Made by a program: the position numbers and the translations under genes. A model generated the notes under the pieces. It saw only the letters and a list, made by a program, of their open reading frames with translations, had not been told where the DNA came from and searched no databases. A stretch of DNA of 64,000 nt, taken from NCBI RefSeq assembly GCF_003148565.1, contig NZ_QGGL01000002.1, positions 124,001 through 188,000 on the forward strand. Direction: 5' to 3'. The DNA is from Tumebacillus permanentifrigoris. Its GTDB lineage: Bacteria > Bacillota > Bacilli > Tumebacillales > Tumebacillaceae. This document shows, in pieces, positions 1 to 8,690 of the stretch (position 1 is the stretch's first letter; each line of letters starts with the position of its first letter).

Positions 1-631
1 CCTCGGCGGAATTGATCAGGGCTACCCCCTCCCCCATCACCTCTGCGATCACCGGAGCGAGCAACGGGTAGTGCGTACAGCCGAGGATCAACGTGTCGAT
101 GCGCTCCGTCTGGATCGGTTGCAGATACGCTGTGACCGTGCGCCGCGCCTCCTCCGTATCGGTCAAGTCCTCCTCCACCAACCTGACAAATGGTTTGCAC
201 GCTCGGTTGGTGACGGTGAGTCGCGGGTTGATCCGGTGCAACTCGCGGCGGTAGGCATCGGAATTGATCGTGTTCTCCGTGCCGATCACACCGATCCGCC
301 CGCTCTTGGTCGCGGAGATCGCCGCTCGACTGCCCGGCACGATCACGCCGATCACCGGCACGGAATAACGCTGACGTGCTTCCTCCAATCCAGCAGCCGT
401 CGCGGTGTTGCAGGCGATGATGATCATCTTGACTTCCTGGGCTACGAGGAAATCGATGATCTCAAACAAAAACTTGCGCACTTCCTCTGGCGGACGGCTC
501 CCATACGGGCAACGTGCATTGTCGCCGACATAGAGGATATTCTCCTGTGGGAGTTGGCGGATCACTTCACCGACGACGGTCAAACCGCCAAATCCGGAGT
601 CGAGGATGCCGATCGGTTTTGTAGAACACAC
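1..631 (-). CDS. murI: glutamate racemase, 3' truncated by window edge
   Basis: Interconverts L- and D-glutamate for peptidoglycan synthesis in the cytoplasm. The minus strand reads GILDSGFGGLTV near the N-terminus, then IIIACNTATA around the first catalytic Cys and TLILGCTHYPLL around the second, so both racemase cysteines are present. About 210 of the usual ~265 residues are visible; the C-terminus runs off the left edge. The start is taken as GTG at 631 (MCSTKPIGILDS), because an in-frame TGA lies just upstream and GAAGGGAAG sits about 8 nt before the GTG. A terminator separates it from marR upstream. In B. subtilis the equivalent racE also lies next to a MarR gene (ysmB). Confidence 0.95.
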   Translation of the reverse strand, partial: MCSTKPIGILDSGFGGLTVVGEVIRQLPQENILYVGDNARCPYGSRPPEEVRKFLFEIIDFLVAQEVKMIIIACNTATAAGLEEARQRYSVPVIGVIVPGSRAAISATKSGRIGVIGTENTINSDAYRRELHRINPRLTVTNRACKPFVRLVEEDLTDTEEARRTVTAYLQPIQTERIDTLILGCTHYPLLAPVIAEVMGEGVALINSAE

Positions 632-690
632 AGGTGCAATCTTCCCTTCTCATGCTGTCTGACTGATCTGTTCTAAGTAAGTATATGGTC

Positions 691-720
691 AAAAAGAAAA
701 AGCGCTCCCTGCGGAGTCGC
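691..720 (-). terminator. rho-independent terminator after marR
   Basis: On the minus strand a GC-rich hairpin (GCG-CTCC / GGAG-CGC with a bulged A) is followed by TTTTTCTTTTT. It lies just downstream of the marR stop codon and upstream of murI. Confidence 0.7.
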
Positions 721-732
721 TCTCTCATAAAA

Positions 733-1176
733 TCAGTCGCTGATATGATTATAGATTTCCGATAGCGCGGTGACAAGCGGCGCTAGGTCTTTGGATTCTA
801 CGTGGACTAAAGCTTTGGCCAGATGTTCGCGCCGGACGACGAGCACTTGCTGGATCATGTCCCGACCGCGTTCCTTCATATGTAAGCGTACTACGCGGCG
901 GTCGTTTTTGTCCCGCACACGCTCCACGAGGTCGTTGCGCTCCATCCGATCCACGAGATCGGTCGTGGTGCTGTAGGCGAGATAAAGCTTCGAACTCAAC
1001 TCACCAATCGTCAAATCGCCGAATTCGTTCAAATAGATCAGCGCATCGAACTGCGGAGGCGTGATCGAAAATTCACTGAGGATCTCACGGCCACGGCGGC
1101 GGACTTCCTTTGAAATTTGGCGAAGCAAAGTTTCAATCTCGACAACAAGACCAGTATGAATCGACGACTCTGTCAT
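733..1176 (-). CDS. MarR family transcriptional regulator (YsmB-like)
   Basis: A 147-residue winged-helix repressor of the MarR family. The central DNA-binding part runs from about residue 35 to 105 (TPPQFDALIYL, then ELSSKLYLAYSTTTDLVDRME and the wing DRRVVRLH). ATG at 1176 is preceded by AGGAGGT at good spacing. It lies next to murI, as ysmB does next to racE in B. subtilis, so it is probably the ysmB orthologue. The ligand and targets cannot be read from sequence; in this genome the 19-kb accessory block starts immediately upstream. Confidence 0.9.
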   Translation of the reverse strand: MTESSIHTGLVVEIETLLRQISKEVRRRGREILSEFSITPPQFDALIYLNEFGDLTIGELSSKLYLAYSTTTDLVDRMERNDLVERVRDKNDRRVVRLHMKERGRDMIQQVLVVRREHLAKALVHVESKDLAPLVTALSEIYNHISD

Positions 1177-1252
1177 GATTAACCTCCTGTGGTGTACCTT
1201 TCCTCATTCTATCATCCTACTCATGCTAGGTCAATTGAATTTGAATAACATT

Positions 1253-1290
1253 AAAAAAAGTACCCGGTCAGGGAACCGGGTACTTTTTTT
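1253..1290. terminator. symmetric terminator
   Basis: AAAAAAAG, then a GTACCCGGT/ACCGGGTAC hairpin, then CTTTTTTT. It can work on both strands and ends the adaptor-ATPase-permease operon that reads leftward. Confidence 0.85.
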
Positions 1291-2503
1291 ATTCGTAACG
1301 CAGTGCATCGATCGGATTGAGGCGGGCCGCTTTGCGCGCTGGATAGACGCCAAATACCACACCCACCATCATCGAGAAGAAAAACGCGTACAGGATCGGC
1401 GACAGCGAGATCGTCGTGGTCAGCGTGGAGAACTGCGAAACCAACTTGGCGATGCCGATGCCAAGCCCGATGCCGATGATGCCTCCCAACAGCGAGAGCA
1501 TCACCGACTCGATCAAAAACTGACGCATGATCGCGCCACGCGTCGCACCGATCGCCTTGCGAATCCCGATCTCGCGGGTCCGTTCGGTGACGGAGACCAA
1601 CATGATGTTCATGATCCCAATCCCGCCGACGAGCAGCGAGATCCCGGCGATCCCCGCCAACAAGGTCGTCATGATGCCCGTGATGCCTTGCGCCGTGGAG
1701 AGGATCTGCGCTTGCGAGGAGATCTGGAAGTCATTATCATTTTTGGGCAACAAGCGGTGCGCACCACGCAGGGCGGTGGTGACGTCGATCGTCGCCTGAT
1801 CCATCAGGTCTGCCGATTTGGCGGAGACGAACATCGTGCGGATGTTGCCTAAGCCCAGCCGGTTGACAGCTGTGGTGACCGGGATGATCACGCGGTCATC
1901 GTTGTTGGTGTTGCCTGACGAACCTTGCGATTGCAGCACCCCGACGACGGTGAAGGAGATCTGGTTGATCTCGATTTTTTGTTCGAGCGGGTTGGCGGTG
2001 GCGCTGCCAAATAGGTTTTTCACCACTTCAGAGCCGATCACCGCGACATTGGCTTGGCCTTGCACTTCATACTTATTGAAGAAACGCCCAGACTGGATCT
2101 TCGCACTGCGCACATCCGGGTAGTTCTGCGAAGTCCCTTCAATCGTGGTCGAGGCATTCTGGTTGCGGTAGACGACTTGCGCCTGCTTGGTGACATCTGG
2201 TGCCACGCCCGCCACAGACTCTTGCTTGGCGATCGCCTCTGCATCCTTCAACGTCAGCGTGTTCGCGGAGCCGGCACCCAGTCTGATCCCACCCTGCGAC
2301 GCTTGCCCAGGGCTGACAATCAGCAGGTTGGAGCCGAGTCCTTGAATCTGCGAGGTGACGCTGGAGGAGGCGCCTTGACCGATCGAGACCATCGCGATGA
2401 CGGCGGATACGCCGATGATGATCCCGAGCATGGTCAGGAAGGAGCGCATCTTGTTCGCCAGCACGCTGCGGATCGAGACGCGGATCGATTCCATGAAATT
2501 CAT
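1289..2503 (-). CDS. MacB-type ABC transporter permease
   Basis: Membrane subunit of a MacB/FtsX-family exporter, 404 residues. An N-terminal membrane helix (about residues 18-40, TMLGIIIGVSAVIAMV) is followed by an extracellular MacB_PCD domain (~45-260) and three C-terminal helices of the FtsX domain; the EIGIRKAIGATRGAI loop is typical. ATG at 2503 has GGAGGCG upstream and overlaps the ATPase stop codon by 4 nt (ATGA), so the two are translationally coupled. MacB-type pumps export peptides, lipids or drugs; the substrate here is unknown. Confidence 0.93.
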   Translation of the reverse strand: MNFMESIRVSIRSVLANKMRSFLTMLGIIIGVSAVIAMVSIGQGASSSVTSQIQGLGSNLLIVSPGQASQGGIRLGAGSANTLTLKDAEAIAKQESVAGVAPDVTKQAQVVYRNQNASTTIEGTSQNYPDVRSAKIQSGRFFNKYEVQGQANVAVIGSEVVKNLFGSATANPLEQKIEINQISFTVVGVLQSQGSSGNTNNDDRVIIPVTTAVNRLGLGNIRTMFVSAKSADLMDQATIDVTTALRGAHRLLPKNDNDFQISSQAQILSTAQGITGIMTTLLAGIAGISLLVGGIGIMNIMLVSVTERTREIGIRKAIGATRGAIMRQFLIESVMLSLLGGIIGIGLGIGIAKLVSQFSTLTTTISLSPILYAFFFSMMVGVVFGVYPARKAARLNPIDALRYE

Positions 2504-3240
2504 GAGATCGCCTCCTCTTCTGCCGCGACCGCAATCTCTGCGACGATTCGGCGGTTCTGAACGTCTACATCCTCGACGATCCGCCCATCACGGAAGCGCA
2601 CGATCCGCTTGGCATAGTCTGCGATGTCCGGCTCGTGCGTGACGAGGATGATCGTCTTGCCCATGTCGTTCAGGCGTTGGAAAATACTCATGATCTCAAC
2701 GCTGGTTCGCGTGTCCAGCGCCCCGGTCGGTTCGTCCGCCATGATGATGACCGGGTTGTTGACCAGCGCTCGGGCGATCGAGACCCGCTGTTGCTGCCCG
2801 CCCGACAGTTCGTTGGGCTTGTTGTACAAGCGTGTGCCGAGGCCAACCGATTGCAGTGCTTCGATGGCGCGTTGGCGGCGTTCCTTGGAGGAGACGCCCG
2901 AGTAGAGCATCGGCAGTTCGACGTTTTCGACTGCCGAGGTGCGGGAGAGCAGATTGAAACTCTGGAAAACAAATCCGATCTTGCGGTTGCGGATGATGGC
3001 GAGGTCATCGTCGTGCAATTGGGAGATCGCATGACCGTCCAGCACATATTCGCCGATCGTCGGTTTGTCGAGGCAGCCGAGCACGTTCATCATCGTCGAT
3101 TTCCCGGAGCCGGAGGGTCCCATGATCGCGACGAACTCGCCCGGGTTGATCGTCAGGGAGACACCGCTCAGTGCGTGAATTTCTTGATCACCGACGTGAT
3201 AGATCTTGCGCAAGTCTTCGATGCGGATGAGAGGTTGCAT
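2500..3240 (-). CDS. ABC transporter ATPase of the MacB/LolD type
   Basis: ATPase of the same exporter, 246 residues. Walker A is GPSGSGKST, the signature is LSGGQQQR, Walker B is VIIMADEPTGALD and the switch His is in VTHEPDIADYA. I chose ATG at 3240 (MQPLIRIEDLRKIYHVG): AAGGAGGT precedes it and the family begins here; the longer reading frame simply runs through the 3' end of the adaptor gene. Only one base separates it from the adaptor stop codon. Confidence 0.95.
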   Translation of the reverse strand: MQPLIRIEDLRKIYHVGDQEIHALSGVSLTINPGEFVAIMGPSGSGKSTMMNVLGCLDKPTIGEYVLDGHAISQLHDDDLAIIRNRKIGFVFQSFNLLSRTSAVENVELPMLYSGVSSKERRQRAIEALQSVGLGTRLYNKPNELSGGQQQRVSIARALVNNPVIIMADEPTGALDTRTSVEIMSIFQRLNDMGKTIILVTHEPDIADYAKRIVRFRDGRIVEDVDVQNRRIVAEIAVAAEEEAIS

Positions 3241-3241
3241 G

Positions 3242-5443
3242 TTATTTACCTCCTTGTGCACCGCCACCGCTCGTACCGCCGCTGTTCCCGCCGGTGCTGT
3301 TGCGGTTGTTGCCACCCCCGCCGAAGTTGCCGCCTCCACCGAAGCCGCCAAGTCCACCGACACCGCTTCGGCTGCCTGTGGCAGTGGTCGCCGGCAGATC
3401 GAGTTGGATCATGACTTTGTCGCCTTCTTTGAGACCTTCGGTGATTTCAACGCGGTCGGCGCTCAGCAGACCGATCGTGACCGTTTTAAACGCTGCATTT
3501 TGCGGTTGGCCGTTCGCGCCCGCTGCCACGGTGGTGCCACCAAAGTTGCCAGTTCCCGTGCGGGTGCCGCCTTGGTTGTTGCGCGCAGCTCCGTTGGTGC
3601 CGTTGGTGCCAGAACCTGCGGCGTTGCCAGCGTTCGCTCCGTTGCCCTTATTGCCACCTGTGGAAGTTCCTTGCTCCGCCGTCCCGCCCGCAGTGGATGT
3701 TTCCACATAGACACCGTCACGCCCGCCAACTTCCTTGAGCGCGGTGGTCGGGACATAGAGCACATTGGTGTGCGAACCGACGGTGATCGTCACGCTGGTG
3801 GTCATGCCTGATTTCAGTGAGTCTTGTGCATCGACTGACAACACAACTGCATAGGTGGTGACCCCGTTGGCGGTCGTCGCTTCCGGCGAGACGGTCAAGA
3901 CTTTGCCTTTGAACGTCTTGTCTGCGAAGGCCGTGGTCGTGATCACCGCATCCTCGCCCGCTTTGACCTTGCCGATGTCCGTCTGGTTGACTTGCGCGGT
4001 GATCTGCATATTGCCCGACGTGTCGCTCATCACGACGACCGGGGTACTCGCCGCAGAGAGTTCACCGACCGCCCCGTTGACTTGCGTGACCATGCCGTCG
4101 ATCGGCGCTTTGATCGTCAGCGCGTCGAGCGCGATTTTTTGCTGATCAAGCGTTGCTTGCGCCTGCGCCACCGACGCTTGCGCTGACAGGATCGTCGCTT
4201 GATCTGGACCTGCCGTAGTCTGACCCAACTGTGCCTTCGCTTGGTCGACTGCCGCCTTCGCGGATTGCAAGGTGGCTTCATCGGGCGTTGCCGTCGATTG
4301 CTTGAAGTTCGCCTGTGCGAGGTTGTAAGACACCTGCGCTTGGTCGAGTTGGTTTTTCGCTGTGTCGAGCTGCGACTGTGCCGCCGAGCGGTCGTCATAG
4401 CTGCGTTGGGCGATGTCCTGGCTCTGCTTGGCATTATTCAAATTCAGCGTCGCCTGATCGACTTGCGCCTGCGCTTGGTCGACCGATGCCTGCGCCTGCG
4501 CGACTTGGGTCGGGTCTGGCAAGGAGCGCAGATCGGTCAGCGTCTTGTTGGCATTGGCGATCTGTTGCATCGCTTGCGAAACGGCCTGCTCCGCCGCCAC
4601 TTTCGCCGCGTCGGTCGCTGCATTGTCACGATTGAACACTGCGCTTGCCAACTGATCGGTCGCCGTCTGCACGGCGGCTTGGGCAGCCGCGAGCGCCGCC
4701 GACGAGGGACCTGCTTGTGCGGTGGTCAACTTCGCTTGTGCAGACGTGTAGCCCGCCTGTGCCGAACGCAGGGAGATCTCCGCTTGCTTGACGCTATTCT
4801 GTGCCGTGATCACCGCTTGGTACGCGGCTGTGCGGTTGTTGAATTGGTTGACTTGGTTGTCGTAAGAGATCTTGGCCGCTTCCAGCGAGAGTCTCGCCTT
4901 CTCAAGCGTCGCTTGCTGGATCGCGATCGCTTCTGCGGTCGGGCCTTTTTCCGTCTGCGTCAGTTTCGCTTGTGACGCGCTGAGGCTGGCTTGCGAAGCG
5001 GCAATCTGCTCGGCAGTCGAGCCTTTCCCAGCCGATGTGAGCTTGGCTTTCGCAGCTTCGAGGTTCGCCTGCGCCTGCGCCACCGATGCTTTGGCGTTGG
5101 CGTCATCGAACTGGGCGAGCACTTGTCCCGCCGTCACTTTGTCGCCAACTTTGACCCCCAGCGCGGTCAATTTGCTGGAGTTGCCGCTGACGTTCAGCTT
5201 GATCGACTGCGGCGCTTGCACGGTGCCCGACGCGGAGATCGTCTCCGTCACGTCCCCGCGTTGTACAGTGTAGGTGCGGAACGAGGCGGTCGTGGCCTTG
5301 GGCGTTACCACTTTTTCATATGCATACGCCCCGCCGCCGACGAGCAACAGCCCGACGATGGCAATGGCGATGATTCGTTTCGTGTTCCGTCGCTTCGGCA
5401 GGATCACTTCCTGCTGGTTCTTGTTCAGCGAGAGTTCAGACAT
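3242..5443 (-). CDS. MacA/HlyD-family membrane-fusion protein with very long hairpin
   Basis: Adaptor subunit of the exporter. One membrane anchor lies at about residues 22-43, followed by a barrel-sandwich half ending near VGDKVTAGQVLAQFDD. A huge Ala/Gln-rich helical region follows, with repeated QAQASVxQAxAxLxxA units (about residues 110-400). The second half of the barrel and a beta-barrel domain come next, then Gly/Asn/Thr-rich insertions and a Gly-rich tail. The length of 733 residues compares with roughly 400 for typical Gram-positive members. Start ATG at 5443 (MSELSLNKNQQ) is preceded by AAGGGGG; the longer reading frame has no ribosome site. First gene of the adaptor-ATPase-permease operon. 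Confidence 0.9.
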   Translation of the reverse strand: MSELSLNKNQQEVILPKRRNTKRIIAIAIVGLLLVGGGAYAYEKVVTPKATTASFRTYTVQRGDVTETISASGTVQAPQSIKLNVSGNSSKLTALGVKVGDKVTAGQVLAQFDDANAKASVAQAQANLEAAKAKLTSAGKGSTAEQIAASQASLSASQAKLTQTEKGPTAEAIAIQQATLEKARLSLEAAKISYDNQVNQFNNRTAAYQAVITAQNSVKQAEISLRSAQAGYTSAQAKLTTAQAGPSSAALAAAQAAVQTATDQLASAVFNRDNAATDAAKVAAEQAVSQAMQQIANANKTLTDLRSLPDPTQVAQAQASVDQAQAQVDQATLNLNNAKQSQDIAQRSYDDRSAAQSQLDTAKNQLDQAQVSYNLAQANFKQSTATPDEATLQSAKAAVDQAKAQLGQTTAGPDQATILSAQASVAQAQATLDQQKIALDALTIKAPIDGMVTQVNGAVGELSAASTPVVVMSDTSGNMQITAQVNQTDIGKVKAGEDAVITTTAFADKTFKGKVLTVSPEATTANGVTTYAVVLSVDAQDSLKSGMTTSVTITVGSHTNVLYVPTTALKEVGGRDGVYVETSTAGGTAEQGTSTGGNKGNGANAGNAAGSGTNGTNGAARNNQGGTRTGTGNFGGTTVAAGANGQPQNAAFKTVTIGLLSADRVEITEGLKEGDKVMIQLDLPATTATGSRSGVGGLGGFGGGGNFGGGGNNRNSTGGNSGGTSGGGAQGGK

Positions 5444-5511
5444 AATGCAATCCCCCTTAATGATGATGACAGGGGTAAGTCTAGCAAGAAGATATGAACA
5501 AGATATGAATG

Positions 5512-5545
5512 CAAAAGCCCCTGCCGAGACGGCAAGGGCTTTTTT
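5512..5545. terminator. terminator downstream of histidine kinase
   Basis: AAGCCCCTGCCG / CGGCAAGGGCTT hairpin flanked by A and T runs, so it may work on both strands. It lies between the kinase gene and the exporter operon. Confidence 0.8.
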
Positions 5546-5555
5546 CAAAACTTTG

Positions 5556-6935
5556 TCACAGTTTCGGCAATGACATCCAAGCCCGCGTGCCTTCCTCCCA
5601 GACGCTGTCGAGGCCGATTTGACCGCCGAGCAATTCGACGATTCGCTTGGCGATCGACAACCCGAGTCCAGTGCCGCCTTGATCGGTCGTGCGGGCTTTG
5701 TCGACTTTGTAAAAGCGCTCCCAGACGCGCTCGATCTCCTCCTCTGGGATTCCGATCCCTCGGTCGAGGATCTCCACACGCCCTTCCGTTCCCGTGTCCA
5801 ACACGCGGATCGTGATCGTGCCGCCCTTGTGCGAAAAGCGAATCGCGTTGGAGAGCAGGTTGATCACCACTTGGATCACGCGTTCCGCCGGGGCTTGCAC
5901 CGTGACATCTGCGTACTCGGTGTGCAACACCAAGCCTTTGGTTTCAATCTGCGGCGCCAGCATCGCCAACGCCTCGCGCACGACGAAGCCAAGCGAGGTT
6001 TCGCCCTCCACAAGCAGAGGTTCCTGCTCCGGGTTCTCCAGCCGTGCGAGGTCGAGCAGTTCATCGACCAACTTCCCCAGTCGCTCCGACTCCTTGTGAA
6101 TCCGCTCTAAAAAAGGTCGTGCCTCCTCAACCGGAATCGTGCCGTCGAGGATCGCACCCACAAAACCGCGGATCGAGGTCAACGGTGAGCGCAATTCGTG
6201 CGATGCGTGCGCGACAAATTCACTGCGCATCGCCTCCAACGCCGCTAATTCCTCCGCCATGTGGTTGAAAGCCCCCGCGAGTTCCCCGACCTCGTCCTGT
6301 GAACGGACTTTGACTTTGCGCGAAAAGTCGCCCTTCGCCATCCGTCGCACCGCGTCGCTCATCTCCTGCAGCGGGCGAGCGATCGAACGCGAGAACAGAA
6401 AGGCCAGCAAGGATGTGCAGAGCAAGGCGATCACGCCTGAGATCACCAACACGCGGTCCACCCCGCCAAAGTGCCGGTCCAGCCCGGCTCCCTGCACGAC
6501 CACCGCTCCGATCACTTTGGGGCCGCGCCGGATCGGGACGCCCACCTGCATCGACTCCGGTTGGGTGGTTTTCGCTTCTGGCACCTGCTCCACGCCGGTC
6601 AGCGTCGCCTCGACAAACGCAGCGTTCGGCGGGGCCGTGCGCCGCTTTTCCTCCGGTGGCTCGACGCGCAACGTGCCGTCCGCGTTATAGATGTAGACGG
6701 CGTTAAACGTCGCATCCTGCCCGCTGGAAAACGGGTCGTCGCGCTCGACTCGCTCCATCCGCTTGCCGACGACGATCGAGATCGCGCGCGCTTGGTCGAG
6801 CATCGACGCTTGACGTTCCTGCAAAAAGTACCCTCGGTACAAATACGTCCCTGCCACGTTCAGCACCAACACGGTGACCAGCATGATGCCGAGGATGACG
6901 AGTATCAGTTTGTGAAAAATTCGCAGGCGCTTCAT
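5556..6935 (-). CDS. membrane sensor histidine kinase (HAMP, HisKA, HATPase)
   Basis: Sensor kinase of 459 residues. The first membrane helix is at about 9-30, an extracellular sensor region follows to ~160, the second helix is at ~161-182 and a HAMP domain at ~183-235. The phosphoacceptor His is at 246 in ASHELRSPL. The ATPase domain carries NLLSNAIRFS, DRGIGIP and GGTGLGLSIA. ATG at 6935 overlaps the regulator stop codon by 4 nt. Its position beside the MacAB-like exporter, transcribed in the same direction, suggests it controls that pump; this is inference. Confidence 0.95.
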   Translation of the reverse strand: MKRLRIFHKLILVILGIMLVTVLVLNVAGTYLYRGYFLQERQASMLDQARAISIVVGKRMERVERDDPFSSGQDATFNAVYIYNADGTLRVEPPEEKRRTAPPNAAFVEATLTGVEQVPEAKTTQPESMQVGVPIRRGPKVIGAVVVQGAGLDRHFGGVDRVLVISGVIALLCTSLLAFLFSRSIARPLQEMSDAVRRMAKGDFSRKVKVRSQDEVGELAGAFNHMAEELAALEAMRSEFVAHASHELRSPLTSIRGFVGAILDGTIPVEEARPFLERIHKESERLGKLVDELLDLARLENPEQEPLLVEGETSLGFVVREALAMLAPQIETKGLVLHTEYADVTVQAPAERVIQVVINLLSNAIRFSHKGGTITIRVLDTGTEGRVEILDRGIGIPEEEIERVWERFYKVDKARTTDQGGTGLGLSIAKRIVELLGGQIGLDSVWEEGTRAWMSLPKL

Positions 6936-7618
6936 GGCTTTTGCACCTCGAATTTATAACCGACCCCCCAGACCGTGCGAATGCTCCACGGCAGATCGGG
7001 ACGCTCGATTTTTTCACGCAAGCGTTTGACATGCACGTCGACCGTGCGGTTGTCCCCCTCGTATTCCGCCCCCCACACTTTGCCCAAGATGTGCTCGCGA
7101 TCGAACACTTGATTGGGGTGTGAAGCGATGAAATGCAACAGGTCCATCTCCTTGGGCGGCAGGACGATCCGTTCGCAGTCCACCTCCACCACATAGTCGT
7201 CAAGGTCGATCAACAGCCCCTCATAGCGCAGTTGCTTGGCGACTTTCGGTTGGCTGCGGCGCAACACCGCTTTCACCCGCGCCACCAGCTCCGGCGGATC
7301 GAACGGTTTGCCGAGATAGTCATCCGCCCCGAGGTCGAAGCCGAGCAGCTTGTCCTGACTCTGCGTCTTGGCGGTGACCATGATGATCGGCGTGGTGCCT
7401 TCGCGACGAATCTGCTTGCAGACGGCGTGTCCGTCGATTTTCGGAATCATCAGGTCGAGCACGACGAGGCTCGGGCGCAGGCGGCGGTACAAGTGCAACG
7501 CCTGCTCCCCGTCGACCGCATGGACGAACTCAAACCCTTCCTTCTCCAGATACAGCCGCATCAACAGGGCGATCGATTCGTCGTCCTCCACCACGAGGAT
7601 GATCGGGTTCTGCCTCAT
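6932..7618 (-). CDS. OmpR/PhoB-family response regulator
   Basis: A 228-residue regulator with receiver domain (phosphoacceptor Asp 55 in LVVLDLMIP, Lys in VTAKTQS) and a C-terminal winged helix (about 130-225, ending TVWGVGYKFE). ATG at 7618 (MRQNPIILVVEDD) follows GGAGGGAGG. It overlaps the upstream ydbC-like stop codon and the downstream kinase start by 4 nt each, so the three genes form one coupled unit. Confidence 0.95.
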   Translation of the reverse strand: MRQNPIILVVEDDESIALLMRLYLEKEGFEFVHAVDGEQALHLYRRLRPSLVVLDLMIPKIDGHAVCKQIRREGTTPIIMVTAKTQSQDKLLGFDLGADDYLGKPFDPPELVARVKAVLRRSQPKVAKQLRYEGLLIDLDDYVVEVDCERIVLPPKEMDLLHFIASHPNQVFDREHILGKVWGAEYEGDNRTVDVHVKRLREKIERPDLPWSIRTVWGVGYKFEVQKP

Positions 7619-8058
7619 CGGGAGCCTCCCTCCACAGACCAAGTATCCAGCAGGCCGATGCGCTTCGCCCCCGCGAGATCAGCGGGCAGTTGCAGCGTGT
7701 CGGCCGCCAATCGCGCGCAGGAAATCCCCGGCGTCAACTCCACGCGCAACACAGAACCTGCGGGCAGGTCAACCACTTCCACTTGTTCATACAGAGTGAC
7801 GGAGATCGTATCATACGTGCGGCCTTGGTCGCTTTTTTCAAAAATCGTATCGTGTACATTCGCCATAAACTGCTGGTAAGCCGCCAGATCCCGCCAGAGG
7901 CCGAGGATGCACGCCTCCTGCACATCGTCCGCATTCCACCCGCCCCACTGGCCGCCGAATCCGTCGACGCCCTGCAGCGCTTGCCAATTTTCCTGCGCTT
8001 TTGAAAAAGCCGCGCGCCCCTCAGTGGGCACGCGGCAGAGAATCCATTTACACAACAT
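7615..8058 (-). CDS. ydbC: YdbC-like DUF4937 protein
   Basis: A 147-residue protein whose first ~85 residues resemble B. subtilis YdbC (CKWILCRV, then AFSKAQENWQAL, GQWGGW and ACILGLWRD), a small alpha/beta fold of the antibiotic-monooxygenase kind. The function is not established. The last 60 residues are less conserved. It is the first gene of the operon with the OmpR-type regulator and kinase, with a 4-nt overlap, which hints at a role in the same stress response. ATG at 8058; GGGAGCG upstream. Confidence 0.75.
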   Translation of the reverse strand: MLCKWILCRVPTEGRAAFSKAQENWQALQGVDGFGGQWGGWNADDVQEACILGLWRDLAAYQQFMANVHDTIFEKSDQGRTYDTISVTLYEQVEVVDLPAGSVLRVELTPGISCARLAADTLQLPADLAGAKRIGLLDTWSVEGGSR

Positions 8059-8156
8059 CGAGAATCACGCTCCCACGGTCTACTTCGCAGTGAAAGACGA
8101 AACTCCTGCTCCCAAGATGCGACGCCACCCTATACAGCGTGACACCCATGCCAACT

Positions 8157-8195
8157 AAAAAAATCCCCGTTCACGCGCACGTGCCGGGGATTTTG
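8157..8195. terminator. terminator after the AhpD-like gene
   Basis: AAATCCCCG ... CGGGGATTTT inverted repeat around a short GC-rich loop, with a T run on the minus strand, just downstream of the AhpD-like stop codon. Confidence 0.75.
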
Positions 8196-8212
8196 GGACC
8201 GCTCCAAATAGC

Positions 8213-8572
8213 CTAGTGTGAGTGCGGGCTCAACTGCTCAATCGCCTGTTGCACCAAAGTCACACCTTGCGCCAGTGCTGCACCGCCGCCAAAAGCTGCG
8301 CAGACACCTACGGTTTCCAGGATTTCCGCCTCGCTCGCACCGTTGTCCAGCGCACCCTTGGCATGGTACAGGATGCAGTATTCATCCTGAGTTGTGATCG
8401 CGATACCCAATGCGGTGAGGTGTTTGTTTTTGCTTGACACCGCCCCTTCGCGGAAGCAGGCGGCCGTGAATTCCATGTACTTGTTGCCGACATCGGGCAG
8501 CTTTTCCGTGAAGCGACCGAGACCTTGCTTGAAATCGCGGATCGCGTGCTCTACGTTGGTTTGCGTTTCCAT
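8213..8572 (-). CDS. carboxymuconolactone decarboxylase / AhpD-like protein
   Basis: A 119-residue helical protein of the CMD/AhpD family. The region DEYCILYHAKGALDNGAS carries the family's Cys-x3-His arrangement rather than the CxxC of classical AhpD; a redox or peroxidase-related role is likely but unproven. ATG at 8572 (METQTNVEHAIR) is preceded by AAAGGTGG; a longer in-frame start lacks a ribosome site. It stands alone between two terminators. Confidence 0.85.
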   Translation of the reverse strand: METQTNVEHAIRDFKQGLGRFTEKLPDVGNKYMEFTAACFREGAVSSKNKHLTALGIAITTQDEYCILYHAKGALDNGASEAEILETVGVCAAFGGGAALAQGVTLVQQAIEQLSPHSH

Positions 8573-8650
8573 CCGGGTTCCACCTTTCACACGGGGTTTG
8601 TGCCCCTAGTGTGTCCCGAGCAGAAACGGGCGATGCTCCAACCGGGTCGG

Positions 8651-8690
8651 AAAAAAAGACCGGGAGCGCAGGGCTCTCCGGTCTTTTTTT
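8651..8690. terminator. terminator after LuxR-type response regulator
   Basis: AAAAAAAGACCGG ... CCGGTCTTTTTTT hairpin, symmetric, directly at the end of the response-regulator gene. Confidence 0.85.

Noticed and set aside
71-676. A 201-codon plus-strand frame at the left edge
   Set aside because: It lies opposite the glutamate racemase gene, whose catalytic motifs read cleanly on the minus strand.
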